From: Parapedobacter soli
GTDB taxonomy: Bacteria > Bacteroidota > Bacteroidia > Sphingobacteriales > Sphingobacteriaceae
Assembly: GCF_025460835.1 (NCBI RefSeq)
Contig: NZ_JAMXAY010000004.1
Coordinates: 91,450-155,449 of the forward strand
Length of the DNA stretch: 64,000 bases
Direction of reading: 5' to 3'
Positions 16,655 to 24,777 of the stretch are shown here, piece after piece (the stretch's first letter is position 1; each line of letters starts with the position of its first letter). The notes below the pieces were generated by a model. It saw only the letters and a list, made by a program, of their open reading frames with translations, ran no database searches and had not been told where the DNA came from. A program made the position numbers and the translations under genes.

Positions 16655-17313
16655 TGCTTTAGGTATTTGGCGTTCCTGACGATGTCGTCGGCAATGCGTT
16701 TGTCGATGTTGATGAAGCCCGCATAGGGGTTCAGCGAATTCAGGATACCGCGCTGCTGTGCCCAATACATGGATCGGTACATGCCATAGGCCACACCCCG
16801 GAGAATGGTCAGTTCGGTGACGATCCGGTTCAGCAGCTTGGCACGCTCGCCCGAGTCCATGAGGTTATCGCGACCGCCGCGGGTGACGAAGGAGCCGACC
16901 TCGGTGGCCAGTGCCGTTGCCCTGTTTTTGAACTCCCGTGCGCCTTCCTCTGCAAAAAGAAGCAGTGCGGGGTTGCTGCGGGCGATATCCGTTGCCCTTC
17001 CCACGTCCCGGATAATGTCGGTCCCTATGTCTGCGATATCCTTTATGGCCAACAGGTTGCGTACCGCTGAGGACACCTCGCTGAGACCTTTGTAAATCTT
17101 GTCCTGCAGGTCATTGACGATGACCAGCTGCCCGGTTACGGCAAGCTGCCCGCGCTGGATGAGCGTAAGGTTATCATTCGTGGTGTTGAGTTGGCCGTTG
17201 ATGACGGCAGCATGTGCGCCGGTGGCGGCAGCCACTGCGGGGTCGATATAAATCTGGGCATGCAGGTGTACCGAAAGGAATACCATGCCCATAAGGGTGG
17301 ATAGTGTTCTCAT
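16651..17313 (-). CDS. TraI-like secreted protein, paralog 1
   Basis: A 220-residue exported protein with a signal peptide (MRTLSTLMGMVFLSVHLHAQ). The helical middle (LLLFAEEGAREFKNRATALATEVG) is very close to the equivalent part of paralog 3 (LLLFAEGVARQMKDRGVALVAEVS), and the C-terminus reads LNPYAGFINIDKRIADDIV. It follows traG by 14 bases. The three copies and their ATGA overlaps point to tandem duplication followed by divergence. Confidence 0.72.
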   Translation of the reverse strand: MRTLSTLMGMVFLSVHLHAQIYIDPAVAAATGAHAAVINGQLNTTNDNLTLIQRGQLAVTGQLVIVNDLQDKIYKGLSEVSSAVRNLLAIKDIADIGTDIIRDVGRATDIARSNPALLLFAEEGAREFKNRATALATEVGSFVTRGGRDNLMDSGERAKLLNRIVTELTILRGVAYGMYRSMYWAQQRGILNSLNPYAGFINIDKRIADDIVRNAKYLKQ

Positions 17314-17327
17314 TGCAGGAAAATCTG

Positions 17328-19832
17328 TTATGTGTTAATGGATGGATTATTTTCGGACACCAGCGGTTGGCCGGATCTGTTGACCGCCGCGACGAATGCA
17401 CTTAGTTTGAGGCCGCTGGCCTGCATATCGCTGACGAAAGCTTCGAGAGCCGTCTGGTAATCACCATGTGCCCTGACGTAGGCCAGTACCGCATTTTTCT
17501 CGGGCTTCTCGGTGGTGTAGCATAGATACTGGTAAAGCGAGACTTCCACGCCGTAGACTTCCCCGGTCGATCCCCGGCGGATGTAGACCTCCTTGAACCT
17601 GCCGCGCCCGTCCTTGTTTTCAAGTTGGTTGATGGTGAAAATCTTGCGCCGCTCGGTCTCGGTGATGGAGAGCAGCTTGGCGATGGCGTCGTAGTTCTCG
17701 CGGAACTTGTTCTGGTCGAGCAGGCATATCGTGTCCGAGTTGGCGATGATACTGTCCTTGACGATCGGGTTGCCCAGGATGTCGCCCAGCTCCTGGGTGA
17801 CCACGATGACCTCGCCCCAGAACTTCCTGACGGTCTTGTAAAGGTAAAGGATGTATCCGGCCATCAGGGGGCTGGCAATTGCCTTCCATGCCTCTTCTAT
17901 GATGAGTGCCTTACGTTGCGAGGTGCGGTGGCGCATCTTCTGTAGGAAGACGTCCATGATGATCAGGGTCACGATGGGGAACAGGGTTTTGTTCTCCTTG
18001 AGGTTGTCGATCTCGAACACGATGAAGCGTTCGGAAAACAACGAGGAGTCAGCGTCCTCGTTAAGCACGGTACCGAATTCCTCACCGGTGTGGAATTTGC
18101 GTAGCACGTAGCGGTATTCGTCAAGGTCGAAGGTGATGGCCTCCTGTTCGGTAATCTCCTGTATCCGTTCCACCGAATAGGTGTAGAAGGAGTCGAAATC
18201 AAGCCTATCGGGCCTGCGCGGGTTCTGCGGGCCGGAATCGAGCCAGAAGTACTCGTAATAGTAGGACGAGAGGACATTGGACAGCACGGTATCCTCGATC
18301 TGGGAAAGCTGCCCCTCCGCACCTTTCCAAAGCAAGGCAATCAGGGTCTTTAGGAAATCCTTCTTTTCAAGGTTGAACTCCTTCTGCGAAATGGCAAAGG
18401 GATTCATCGAAATGGGCTTTTCCTCGGTGTAGGTGATGTATTTGCCGCCATAGTAACTGCAAAGCCCGGAGTAGGAGTCCCCGGTGTCAACGATGACCAC
18501 GTCCATGTTATAGCGGCAGTACTGTTCAACCAGCGCATTCATGAAAAAGGATTTCCCCGACCCCGACGGCCCTAAAGTGAACCTTGACCGGTTGTTGACA
18601 CGTCCGGTCCGCATGGGTAGATCCGATGGGTCGATTGCAACCGGCAGGCCCTGCCTGTCCGTGAAGCGTATCAGGAAGTCCGAGTCCTCGTCGGTCTGTA
18701 GGGATTCCTTGAAGAGGAGGCAGACAGCGGCATCGGAGGTGGTGAGGAACCAGTCGTACTTTTTGAGTTCCACGCCCCCACCCGGCAACGCTGTCCTGAA
18801 CAGTTCCAACTGATTATAGGCGTTGCGCGAGGGGATGATCCCTTGCTGGAAGAGGGCAGCTTCGATGTAGTTGGCCGCTTTGCCGATCTTCCCTTCATCG
18901 GCACAGAGGACGATGTTGTAGTGGGCGTTCACGAGCAGCTGGTTCTCACGTGCCACATCCACGAGCAGCTGGTCGATGTCTTCCACGCACATCAGGTTTG
19001 CCGGATCGGGCACGCCCGAGTGCCGCTTGCGCTTGAGTTCGAGTTTATTGAGCGTTACCTGCTGCCCGGGTATTTCGATCAGCTGGTTGTAGATGATGCA
19101 GCGGTAATCGGGGACACCGTGCAGGAAGAAGAGGTTGTCCACCGGGAAATCCCGGAGGGTGCGGCCATCCTGCCGCTGCGAATAAGTACCCACTTCGCCG
19201 GGCAGGTCGATGGTGTCGGTATCGATCAGGCTGATGCTCCGCACGGCACGGTCGCCCATGCCGAGCTGGCCGTCGCCTGTGAGCAGGTTGTCCAGCACGA
19301 TGTTTTCCGATGCGAAGTCCATGGACAGCACGCGGGATGCGTAGGTTTGGATCTCCCGTTCGCTGAGTCGGTACGGCTGCAGTCCCGCCCCGTGGAGCAG
19401 GTCGGCCAGTTTCTCCATGTGTTGGCCGAAATCGGCCAATGCCCGGGGGTCGTGGACGTAGAAGGCCCCGCGTTTGACCTGCCGGGTGATGGTGAGGTAG
19501 GTGGTGATGGCTGTATACTCCCTGCCGTGGAAGTGCTCGTTGTACTTCTGCCCGAGGAATTCGGTTGCCGCAGCCGCCTGATAGGTTTTCCGGGAGAAGA
19601 TATCCTGTTTCTGGATGATGTATCCTTCCCCGAGTATCTTGATCAGGTTGAGCAGTACGCCGTGGTAGGCGGTGTAGGGTTCCGGGTCGGCCCCGTACTG
19701 CATGACGGGGTTGCGGATGTGGAATACAGCGGAGAAGTCGCCCCGTTCGCCATAGAGCAGGGCTTCCCCCCGATAGTGGTCTATGCCTGCGTAGGGCATG
19801 CGGAATGCCGTCTTAGGGTGATGTGTCTGCAT
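17328..19832 (-). CDS. traG: Transfer ATPase TraG (VirB4-like)
   Basis: Cytoplasmic ATPase that drives assembly of, and transport through, the mating channel. From the ATG at 19832 (MQTHHPKTAFRMPYAG) it has 834 residues; the upstream extension to 19931 lies inside traF. Walker A is GPSGSGKS at 421-428, Walker B is ALIIEEAWKAI near 645, and the usual SGKSFFMNALVEQY context is present. The length and N-terminal YRGEALLYGERGDFSAVF block match Bacteroidota TraG. It should not be confused with the VirD4-type coupling ATPase at 7707-9746. Confidence 0.92.
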   Translation of the reverse strand: MQTHHPKTAFRMPYAGIDHYRGEALLYGERGDFSAVFHIRNPVMQYGADPEPYTAYHGVLLNLIKILGEGYIIQKQDIFSRKTYQAAAATEFLGQKYNEHFHGREYTAITTYLTITRQVKRGAFYVHDPRALADFGQHMEKLADLLHGAGLQPYRLSEREIQTYASRVLSMDFASENIVLDNLLTGDGQLGMGDRAVRSISLIDTDTIDLPGEVGTYSQRQDGRTLRDFPVDNLFFLHGVPDYRCIIYNQLIEIPGQQVTLNKLELKRKRHSGVPDPANLMCVEDIDQLLVDVARENQLLVNAHYNIVLCADEGKIGKAANYIEAALFQQGIIPSRNAYNQLELFRTALPGGGVELKKYDWFLTTSDAAVCLLFKESLQTDEDSDFLIRFTDRQGLPVAIDPSDLPMRTGRVNNRSRFTLGPSGSGKSFFMNALVEQYCRYNMDVVIVDTGDSYSGLCSYYGGKYITYTEEKPISMNPFAISQKEFNLEKKDFLKTLIALLWKGAEGQLSQIEDTVLSNVLSSYYYEYFWLDSGPQNPRRPDRLDFDSFYTYSVERIQEITEQEAITFDLDEYRYVLRKFHTGEEFGTVLNEDADSSLFSERFIVFEIDNLKENKTLFPIVTLIIMDVFLQKMRHRTSQRKALIIEEAWKAIASPLMAGYILYLYKTVRKFWGEVIVVTQELGDILGNPIVKDSIIANSDTICLLDQNKFRENYDAIAKLLSITETERRKIFTINQLENKDGRGRFKEVYIRRGSTGEVYGVEVSLYQYLCYTTEKPEKNAVLAYVRAHGDYQTALEAFVSDMQASGLKLSAFVAAVNRSGQPLVSENNPSINT

Positions 19833-20112
19833 AATTCTTTTTGAGGTGTACGGGATGGATGATCGTGCCTTTACTGCGGGTTTTGTCGTGGAGGCCGTCC
19901 TTCTGGCGATGGAAGGTGAAAGTGAGCCCACCGGCGATGGCCAGGATGGTCACCAGCCCGCCGAGGTACATGTTGGTGAGTGCGCCGGTCAGCCCGCCGC
20001 CGACCAGGCCCATTGCCAGCGATCCGATACCCCAGCCGATGAACTTACCCTTGAACCCCCGATATACGAGGGGCTTCTGAAGCCCCTTGTATATGGAGAA
20101 CCTGCGTATCAT
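19813..20112 (-). CDS. traF: TraF (DUF4133, VirB3-like)
   Basis: A 99-residue inner-membrane protein. The ATG at 20112 shares its first base with the stop codon of traE (TGATG), which decides the start. Residues 1-20 (MIRRFSIYKGLQKPLVYRG) are the typical DUF4133 start. Two Gly-rich hydrophobic segments follow (IGSLAMGLVGGGLTGALT and LGGLVTILAIAGGLTFTF), with a basic tail. It overlaps traG by 20 bases. Confidence 0.85.
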   Translation of the reverse strand: MIRRFSIYKGLQKPLVYRGFKGKFIGWGIGSLAMGLVGGGLTGALTNMYLGGLVTILAIAGGLTFTFHRQKDGLHDKTRSKGTIIHPVHLKKNYADTSP

Positions 20113-20426
20113 CAGACGCCGAAGAAAGCCTTGATGACCACCGATACAAGGACAAGGAAGAGGCAGGAGCCGCCCCACCCCATCAGCTCTTTATTGATAT
20201 CGTTATCGCCCGAGTTCCACTTGATGTAGACCCGGACGCCGCCGATGATGCCGACAACGGCACCGATGGCCAGTGTCAGTGTCGAGACGGGGTCGACGTA
20301 GCTGGTGAGCGAGGATGTCGCGGCGTTGATACCTGTGGTACCGCCACCGGCCTGTGCGAGGGCGGATTGGACCGCGGCAAGGATAAGTACCGCGGACACG
20401 GACATTTTCTGGATTCGTGATGTCAT
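20112..20426 (-). CDS. traE: TraE (DUF4134, VirB2-like), copy 1
   Basis: A 104-residue protein, a pilin-like or channel small subunit. A signal peptide ends near ALAQAGGG, followed by two membrane segments (LTLAIGAVVGIIGGVRVYIKW and SCLFLVLVSVVIKAFFGV). A Trp-containing basic loop (KWNSGDNDINKELMGWGG) joins them, as in the DUF4134 family. A second related gene lies just upstream (20460-20783). Confidence 0.85.
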   Translation of the reverse strand: MTSRIQKMSVSAVLILAAVQSALAQAGGGTTGINAATSSLTSYVDPVSTLTLAIGAVVGIIGGVRVYIKWNSGDNDINKELMGWGGSCLFLVLVSVVIKAFFGV

Positions 20427-20459
20427 TGGATGAAAATTAGATGGTTGTAAAAATTCAGT

Positions 20460-20783
20460 TCAGTTGACCCCGTAGAGGGCTTTGAGGAAAGTGCCGGCGA
20501 GGATGAGGAAAAGGCAGGATAGAAACCAGCCCATGACCTGCGCGTCGATGTGGTGGTGTTTGCCCGACTGCCAGTTCGCGTAGATGCGCAGGCCGCCGAG
20601 TATCCCTGAAATGGCGCCGATGACCAGTACCAGATCGGACAGGGAGAAATACCAGCGGTGCATCTCACCCGATGCACTGTAGAATTCGTTGATGCCCGGC
20701 TGGGCACCGGTGAAAACCGGCAGGCAGGAAAGGAGGACGGCCGCGGCCACCCGTGGCGCGGCGTGTCCCGGCATGTTATCCAT
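20460..20783 (-). CDS. TraE-like (DUF4134), copy 2
   Basis: A 107-residue paralog of traE starting MDNMPGHAAPRV at 20783; the longer frame to 21092 is out-of-frame material from traD. It keeps the signal peptide (VFTGAQPG), the LVLVIGAISGILGGLRIYANW segment, the QVMGWF loop and the final LKALYGVN, matching copy 1 in layout. It overlaps traD by 8 bases. Two pilin-like subunits could form a mixed structure or serve alternately; that is inference. Confidence 0.8.
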   Translation of the reverse strand: MDNMPGHAAPRVAAAVLLSCLPVFTGAQPGINEFYSASGEMHRWYFSLSDLVLVIGAISGILGGLRIYANWQSGKHHHIDAQVMGWFLSCLFLILAGTFLKALYGVN

Positions 20784-21144
20784 AGGATATGTCTCCTGTA
20801 TACTCGACCAGGTTGTCCTTTGCCAGTCCGAAGAGTTCCTTGATCCCGACGGCACCTGTGGACCATAACTTGCCCGACAGACCCTGTGGCGGTGCGGGTG
20901 GTGCAGCTGACGGTTCCGGTTCCGGGGATTCGGATTGCGGTGCTGTGGCGGGACCGATGTCCGGGGCAGGTGTATCGGAAGGCTCGATGATCTGTGGTGT
21001 GGCGTCCTCATCGAAATAGAGCACTTCGTCGGCACTGTCCGCCTTCGGTAGTTTCCGGGCGACCAGCAGGTCGTATAGGAGGTTGAGGCCATAGTAGGCC
21101 AGATAAGCGAGGGTGAGTGTAATGAGGAAAGTTGTCCAGTTCAT
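20776..21144 (-). CDS. traD: TraD-like membrane protein
   Basis: A 122-residue protein with one N-terminal membrane segment (residues 3-22, TTFLITLTLAYLAYYGLNLL) and a Pro/Ala/Glu-rich linker (residues about 55-90). The C-terminal WSTGAVGIKELFGLAKDN block resembles the conserved end of small TraD proteins of Bacteroidota elements. The name rests on its place between the DUF3408 gene and traE. Confidence 0.65.
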   Translation of the reverse strand: MNWTTFLITLTLAYLAYYGLNLLYDLLVARKLPKADSADEVLYFDEDATPQIIEPSDTPAPDIGPATAPQSESPEPEPSAAPPAPPQGLSGKLWSTGAVGIKELFGLAKDNLVEYTGDISYG

Positions 21145-21521
21145 GGTTCTGATTTTTTAAGGGTTTCTTGGATGTGTCCGGGAAGCCAGGGATGCTGGCT
21201 GAGGTACTGGTGCAGGGCATAGACGATAAAGCGGTTCATATCTATGCCTTTGACAAGTTTGATGCGCTTGAGCAGGTTCACGGTGCGGGCGTCGACACGG
21301 ATCATGCTCTTTTCGGTGACCTCGATCTTGAAGGCTTCAATGTCACGGAAGAATGCCTCGGCCTTTTGCCCGGTGGCAGGTGTTTTCGGAGGTTTTTTAG
21401 GCCGGGCATCCGAAGCGGGGCCGATACTCTTTTCTTTTGAATACGGTGATGCCTTTTTTTCCGCTTCCCCGGTTCTCATCCGTTCCCGGAGTTGGTCCGC
21501 GAGGGATTTTATTTCATTCAT
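21141..21521 (-). CDS. DUF3408 protein (TraB/TraC-like)
   Basis: A 126-residue soluble basic protein. The N-terminal half is charged and Lys/Pro-rich; the C-terminal half (MIRVDARTVNLLKRIKLVKGIDMNRFIVYALHQYL) has the strand-helix-helix look of a ribbon-helix-helix domain, typical of DUF3408. It overlaps the ParA gene by ATGA and traD by ATGA. It is probably a DNA-binding partner of the ParA-like protein, as in other Bacteroidota transfer operons. Confidence 0.75.
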   Translation of the reverse strand: MNEIKSLADQLRERMRTGEAEKKASPYSKEKSIGPASDARPKKPPKTPATGQKAEAFFRDIEAFKIEVTEKSMIRVDARTVNLLKRIKLVKGIDMNRFIVYALHQYLSQHPWLPGHIQETLKKSEP

Positions 21522-22153
21522 ACTGCCCCTCCTTTATCGATATAGTTGCTGTAGAGCAGGTCAAGCACCGGCAGCACGGCCGGTAGGACGATTGCCGGCG
21601 TGTGGAGGGTATCCACGCGCTGGAAGTCAATGCGTTCGGCTATTGCCGGACTCACCGTACCGAACCCGGCCAGCACCCTGTCCACCTGCTGGCGGGTGTC
21701 GTAGCGGACGTTGGCCTTGATGCGGTTGGGGATGAAGACCGTGGGTGCGCGGTTGTTGATCCTGCCTGCGACCATGGCAAAGAGCAGGGTCGAGTCGACG
21801 GAAAATTCGTCGTAATTGAACGGGCATAGGATGAGGTCACCCGAAAGGATAACGGGTATCAGCCCATCGTCATCCATCTTGCCGGGCAGGTCGATCAATA
21901 CCGTTTCATCGGGGTTTACCGTGAGTACTTCGAGCATCATCGGGAAGTGGGTCAGGTCGGCCGCCATAACCTCATAGGGAGGGTCGTTATCCAGCACTTT
22001 TGCCTTTTCGTATTTTGCGGAGACGGACTGCTGGTAGTCCATGTCGAGCACGGTGACCTTGCGTTTGTGGGATTCGGTGAGGTAATTGGCCAGCAGCAGG
22101 GTGAGCGTACTCTTGCCTGCGCCGCCCTTTTGGTTTCCTATCAATATGACCAT
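21518..22153 (-). CDS. traA: ParA-type ATPase (TraA)
   Basis: A 211-residue ATPase starting MVILIGNQKGGAGKST at 22153, so the deviant Walker A (KGGAGKST, residues 9-16) sits at the N-terminus as in ParA/MinD proteins; the frame back to 22240 is not needed. VTVLDMDYQQSVS is the second motif and DETVLIDLPG the Walker B-like strand. It is the first gene of the transfer operon and may organise element DNA or the transfer complex at the membrane. Confidence 0.85.
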   Translation of the reverse strand: MVILIGNQKGGAGKSTLTLLLANYLTESHKRKVTVLDMDYQQSVSAKYEKAKVLDNDPPYEVMAADLTHFPMMLEVLTVNPDETVLIDLPGKMDDDGLIPVILSGDLILCPFNYDEFSVDSTLLFAMVAGRINNRAPTVFIPNRIKANVRYDTRQQVDRVLAGFGTVSPAIAERIDFQRVDTLHTPAIVLPAVLPVLDLLYSNYIDKGGAV

Positions 22154-22178
22154 GGTGCGGGTGTTTTGGGTTAAAAAT

Positions 22179-23348
22179 CTATCTGGTGTTAGTGCGTGCC
22201 TTACGCTTTCGGCGGCGGTTACGCCCGAGGACGGCCTCATCGTCGATATCGTCCGAGATGCTGATGTCCAGTTCGGGAGCGGCTACACCGAGGTCGGCGT
22301 ACGGTTGCCCGGCCTGCCTTGTTTCATCGGGTCCGTCGTCGGAAGGATTCCGGCCAACGGTATCGTATCGCCCGTCTGTATCCCACGGCCGGTACATGGG
22401 GGTTTCGCTGTGTGCTTTGGTACGTGCGGGGGGTACGTGTGCGGGGGCATGGCCTGTAAATTCGGCCAGCGGCATAATCTCTCCCCCTTTGTAGATGGCT
22501 TTGCCAGCATGATCGATAAGGGTATATCCATAAGGAGGCTTTCCACCCTTGCCGTGGAAAACGGCCTGCAACCCGAATTTTTCACGGAGGAATTCAGCCA
22601 GTGCCGATGAGTATCCGCCATCGTCGGGATTAGGGGCCGGGTCGTATTCGTGGCGGTACCGCTCGATAATGGCCCGTATCTGGGCAACCCTCCCTTTGTC
22701 CTGTTCCCGTGCCGAAATCCGGTTGTCCACTTTCGCTACGTCGAGTCTGGCGAGTTCCCTGCCGTATTTGGAGACGGCATACCGGGCATCCTTCAGTGCA
22801 AGTGCGTACCCTTGGGCTTCCAGGACCATCATGAATTGGGCGCGGGTGGAAAAACTGTAGGACAGTGCCTTATGCAGGTCGTTGGCAACGGCCCTCTTTT
22901 CGTCCTTGCCCATGATCCGGTTCAGTACGCGGTACGCCCGGAGCTTCTCGTAGCTGTCAGATATCTTTTTGCCGTCGCGTCCGACACGAGTGGATACCAA
23001 GTGGACATGGTTGTTGGCCGTGTCCTTGTGGAAGATGAGCAGGTAGGGCTGCTGGCCGTAGCCCATGCCCTGCATCCACTGCTGCGCGATATCGGCCAGT
23101 TCCCCTTTACTGTGCTGCCTTCCCTTTGTGGAAATCGCTACATGGAACTGGGGGTATTTGGTACGGGTGCTGCGTGCCGATACCGCTTCCAGATAGTTGA
23201 TGTAATCCTGGGGGCGGAGGTTTTCCATCCCCTCCAGCGCACCGAAATTCCGGACGAGCAGCAACTCCCCGCGGTCCTTCCCGACTTTGCCCGTGTTGTA
23301 ACGGACGGACTTGAAAGTGGCGGACTTCTTGAGAATCTTTACAATCAT
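22179..23348 (-). CDS. mobB: Relaxase (mobilization nuclease, MOBP-type MobB)
   Basis: Nicks oriT and pilots the transferred strand. The 389-residue protein starts MIVKILKKSATFKSVRYNTGKV; the conserved RYN gives a candidate catalytic Tyr near residue 17. The metal-binding HxH lies in NNHVHLVSTRV (His114, His116). A basic, low-complexity C-terminus ends RRRKRKART. It lies downstream of the candidate oriT and of the accessory protein gene at 24367-24777, the usual relaxosome arrangement. Exact assignment of the nicking tyrosine is inference. Confidence 0.88.
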   Translation of the reverse strand: MIVKILKKSATFKSVRYNTGKVGKDRGELLLVRNFGALEGMENLRPQDYINYLEAVSARSTRTKYPQFHVAISTKGRQHSKGELADIAQQWMQGMGYGQQPYLLIFHKDTANNHVHLVSTRVGRDGKKISDSYEKLRAYRVLNRIMGKDEKRAVANDLHKALSYSFSTRAQFMMVLEAQGYALALKDARYAVSKYGRELARLDVAKVDNRISAREQDKGRVAQIRAIIERYRHEYDPAPNPDDGGYSSALAEFLREKFGLQAVFHGKGGKPPYGYTLIDHAGKAIYKGGEIMPLAEFTGHAPAHVPPARTKAHSETPMYRPWDTDGRYDTVGRNPSDDGPDETRQAGQPYADLGVAAPELDISISDDIDDEAVLGRNRRRKRKARTNTR

Positions 23349-23368
23349 GTTCCGGGGTTTGGATGAAT

Positions 23369-24241
23369 CTAAACTGTCCCATATCCGTTTTCTGCCATTT
23401 CGATTGCACGGAATATTTCAAGTGCTATCTGAGGAACGATGGCATTGCCGTAGGCCTTTATGCTTTCTTTTCTCCACTTAGGAAAGGTAATTCCGTCCAG
23501 CGTTCCGGAAATCCCATCATTTCGCCCACAAACCGGGGACTGAGTTGGCCATTTACTCCAATCAGGTATTTCACTGCTCCGGGAAGATTGTCTGGCTCCC
23601 TCCCCGGCGTAGGCCCTTTCCAGTCCCTCGCTACGGGAGTGGGCAACAAACCAGACCCTGTCCCGCCGGTGCGGGGCATCGACGGCGCAAGCTGGAATAC
23701 ACAGAATGACTGGGGTGCCATCTTGGAGTTTCGGTAGTATATATCCTGCTGAGACAATTTCTGAAATAATGCTTCCAATGACTCGCTGCTGGATGCGGAT
23801 AATGGTGGAATTTGTTTTCTGTTCATTGTCCGAACAAAAAAGCTCAACCTCTTTGATTTCCATTTCAGATAAACTTTCCGGCTCCAGAATGGTGAACAGA
23901 CCAGTAACGTTTTCAAGAACAATCCACTTCGGTCTTGCTTCCGTAATAATTCTATATGCCTGAGGCCAGAGGTAACGGTCATCATCCTTACCCTTTCTTT
24001 GCCCGACCTGACTGAAGGGCTGGCAGGGAAATCCTCCGCTGATGATGTCAATCCGTCCCCGATACTGAGTTGCATTGAATCTGTGAACATCTTCATAATG
24101 TTTGGTGTTTGGCCAATAATGTTTGAGTATGGCCCGGCAGAAAGGGTCTTTCTCACATGAAAAAACATTTTTCCATCCCACCCATTCTGCGGCGACATCA
24201 AATCCCCCTATTCCGCTGAACAGACTCCCATGCTTAAACAT
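23369..24241 (-). CDS. DNA cytosine C5-methyltransferase
   Basis: Methylates cytosine at C5. The 290-residue protein carries motif I (SLFSGIGGFD, residues 6-15), motif IV GGFPCQPFS with the catalytic Cys73, motif VI ENV (110-112), motif VIII HRRDRVWFVA (191-200) and motif X GNAIVPQ (265-271). The target-recognition region is short. No partner endonuclease gene is visible, so it is probably an orphan methylase for anti-restriction. Its gene also contains a long second reading frame on the same strand (23458-24198). Confidence 0.92.
   Translation of the reverse strand: MFKHGSLFSGIGGFDVAAEWVGWKNVFSCEKDPFCRAILKHYWPNTKHYEDVHRFNATQYRGRIDIISGGFPCQPFSQVGQRKGKDDDRYLWPQAYRIITEARPKWIVLENVTGLFTILEPESLSEMEIKEVELFCSDNEQKTNSTIIRIQQRVIGSIISEIVSAGYILPKLQDGTPVILCIPACAVDAPHRRDRVWFVAHSRSEGLERAYAGEGARQSSRSSEIPDWSKWPTQSPVCGRNDGISGTLDGITFPKWRKESIKAYGNAIVPQIALEIFRAIEMAENGYGTV
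23458..24198 (-). CDS. Overprinted ORF nested inside the cytosine methylase gene
   Basis: A 246-codon frame on the same strand as the methylase but in another phase, from an ATG at 24198 (a TTG one codon earlier also fits). It has no transmembrane segment. Its second half reads RSGLFLKTLLVCSPFWSRK, then LKWKS, VFQLAPSMPRTGGTGSG, LLPTPVARDWKG and finally GQLSPRFVGEMMGFPERW. From memory these blocks match a family of phage and mobile-element proteins found beside cytosine methylases. Random overlap would not give so many ordered, family-like blocks, but expression is not shown and no good ribosome-binding site is evident. It could be a relic of methylase-fragment exchange instead. Confidence 0.45.
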   Translation of the reverse strand: MSPQNGWDGKMFFHVRKTLSAGPYSNIIGQTPNIMKMFTDSMQLSIGDGLTSSAEDFPASPSVRSGKERVRMMTVTSGLRHIELLRKQDRSGLFLKTLLVCSPFWSRKVYLKWKSKRLSFFVRTMNRKQIPPLSASSSESLEALFQKLSQQDIYYRNSKMAPQSFCVFQLAPSMPRTGGTGSGLLPTPVARDWKGPTPGREPDNLPGAVKYLIGVNGQLSPRFVGEMMGFPERWTELPFLSGEKKA

Positions 24242-24366
24242 CTGTGGAGCCGGTTAGTGTCGGTAAAATATTAATGAGGCCGGTATCTTTCCGATGGGGT
24301 TTATAAGCAGTATTCATGGCTTTTGATTTAAAGGGTTTATGGATTATAAATAGCATCGTGGAGGTG

Positions 24367-24777
24367 TCACCTCTTGAGATGCCTGAGCAACTGGCGGATT
24401 TGTTTTTCCAGTTCCCGTTGGGTATGGATATAGCCATTGAACAGGCGGTTGAATTCAGCCACGACTTCCGGTCTAAGTCTGCCCTGCCTGTTAAGCAGGT
24501 TGGCATGCCTTGCCAGCTGGTTGATGTTATTGCCTGCCCGTCCCAGCTCGGCACCGATAGCGTCAAGTGCGGTCAGCAGTTCATTGGCGTTGACGGCCAT
24601 GGCCACACGGTTCCCGAGTACCTGCCTGCGGATGAGTTCCATCCGGTTCAAGCCGGAGGCTTTCTGGATTTCCAACAGCCTGTTATATTCTTCTTCCGTG
24701 AGTTTGGCTTTTATCAGGCGGGTTCGCTTTCCGGTCAGCATAGGGGGCCTTCCGGGCTTTCTTTTAGGCTTGTCCAT
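24367..24777 (-). CDS. mobA: Relaxosome accessory protein (MobA/MobC-like, ribbon-helix-helix)
   Basis: A 136-residue basic DNA-binding protein starting MDKPKRKPGRPPML at 24777; the frame back to 24915 is not needed. KAKLTEEEYNRLLEIQKASGLNRMELIRRQVLG is a ribbon-helix-helix-like core, followed by the ELGRAGNNINQLARHAN motif typical of mobilization accessory proteins that help the relaxase load at oriT. The gene sits between the candidate oriT region and the methylase and relaxase genes. Family naming (MobA versus MobC) varies by element. Confidence 0.8.
   Translation of the reverse strand: MDKPKRKPGRPPMLTGKRTRLIKAKLTEEEYNRLLEIQKASGLNRMELIRRQVLGNRVAMAVNANELLTALDAIGAELGRAGNNINQLARHANLLNRQGRLRPEVVAEFNRLFNGYIHTQRELEKQIRQLLRHLKR

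Noticed and set aside
24234..24317. 27-codon frame ending at the methylase start
   Set aside because: It reads MNTAYKPHRKDTGLINILP and overlaps the methylase ATG, but it has no good ribosome-binding site and no known family; too little to call a gene.
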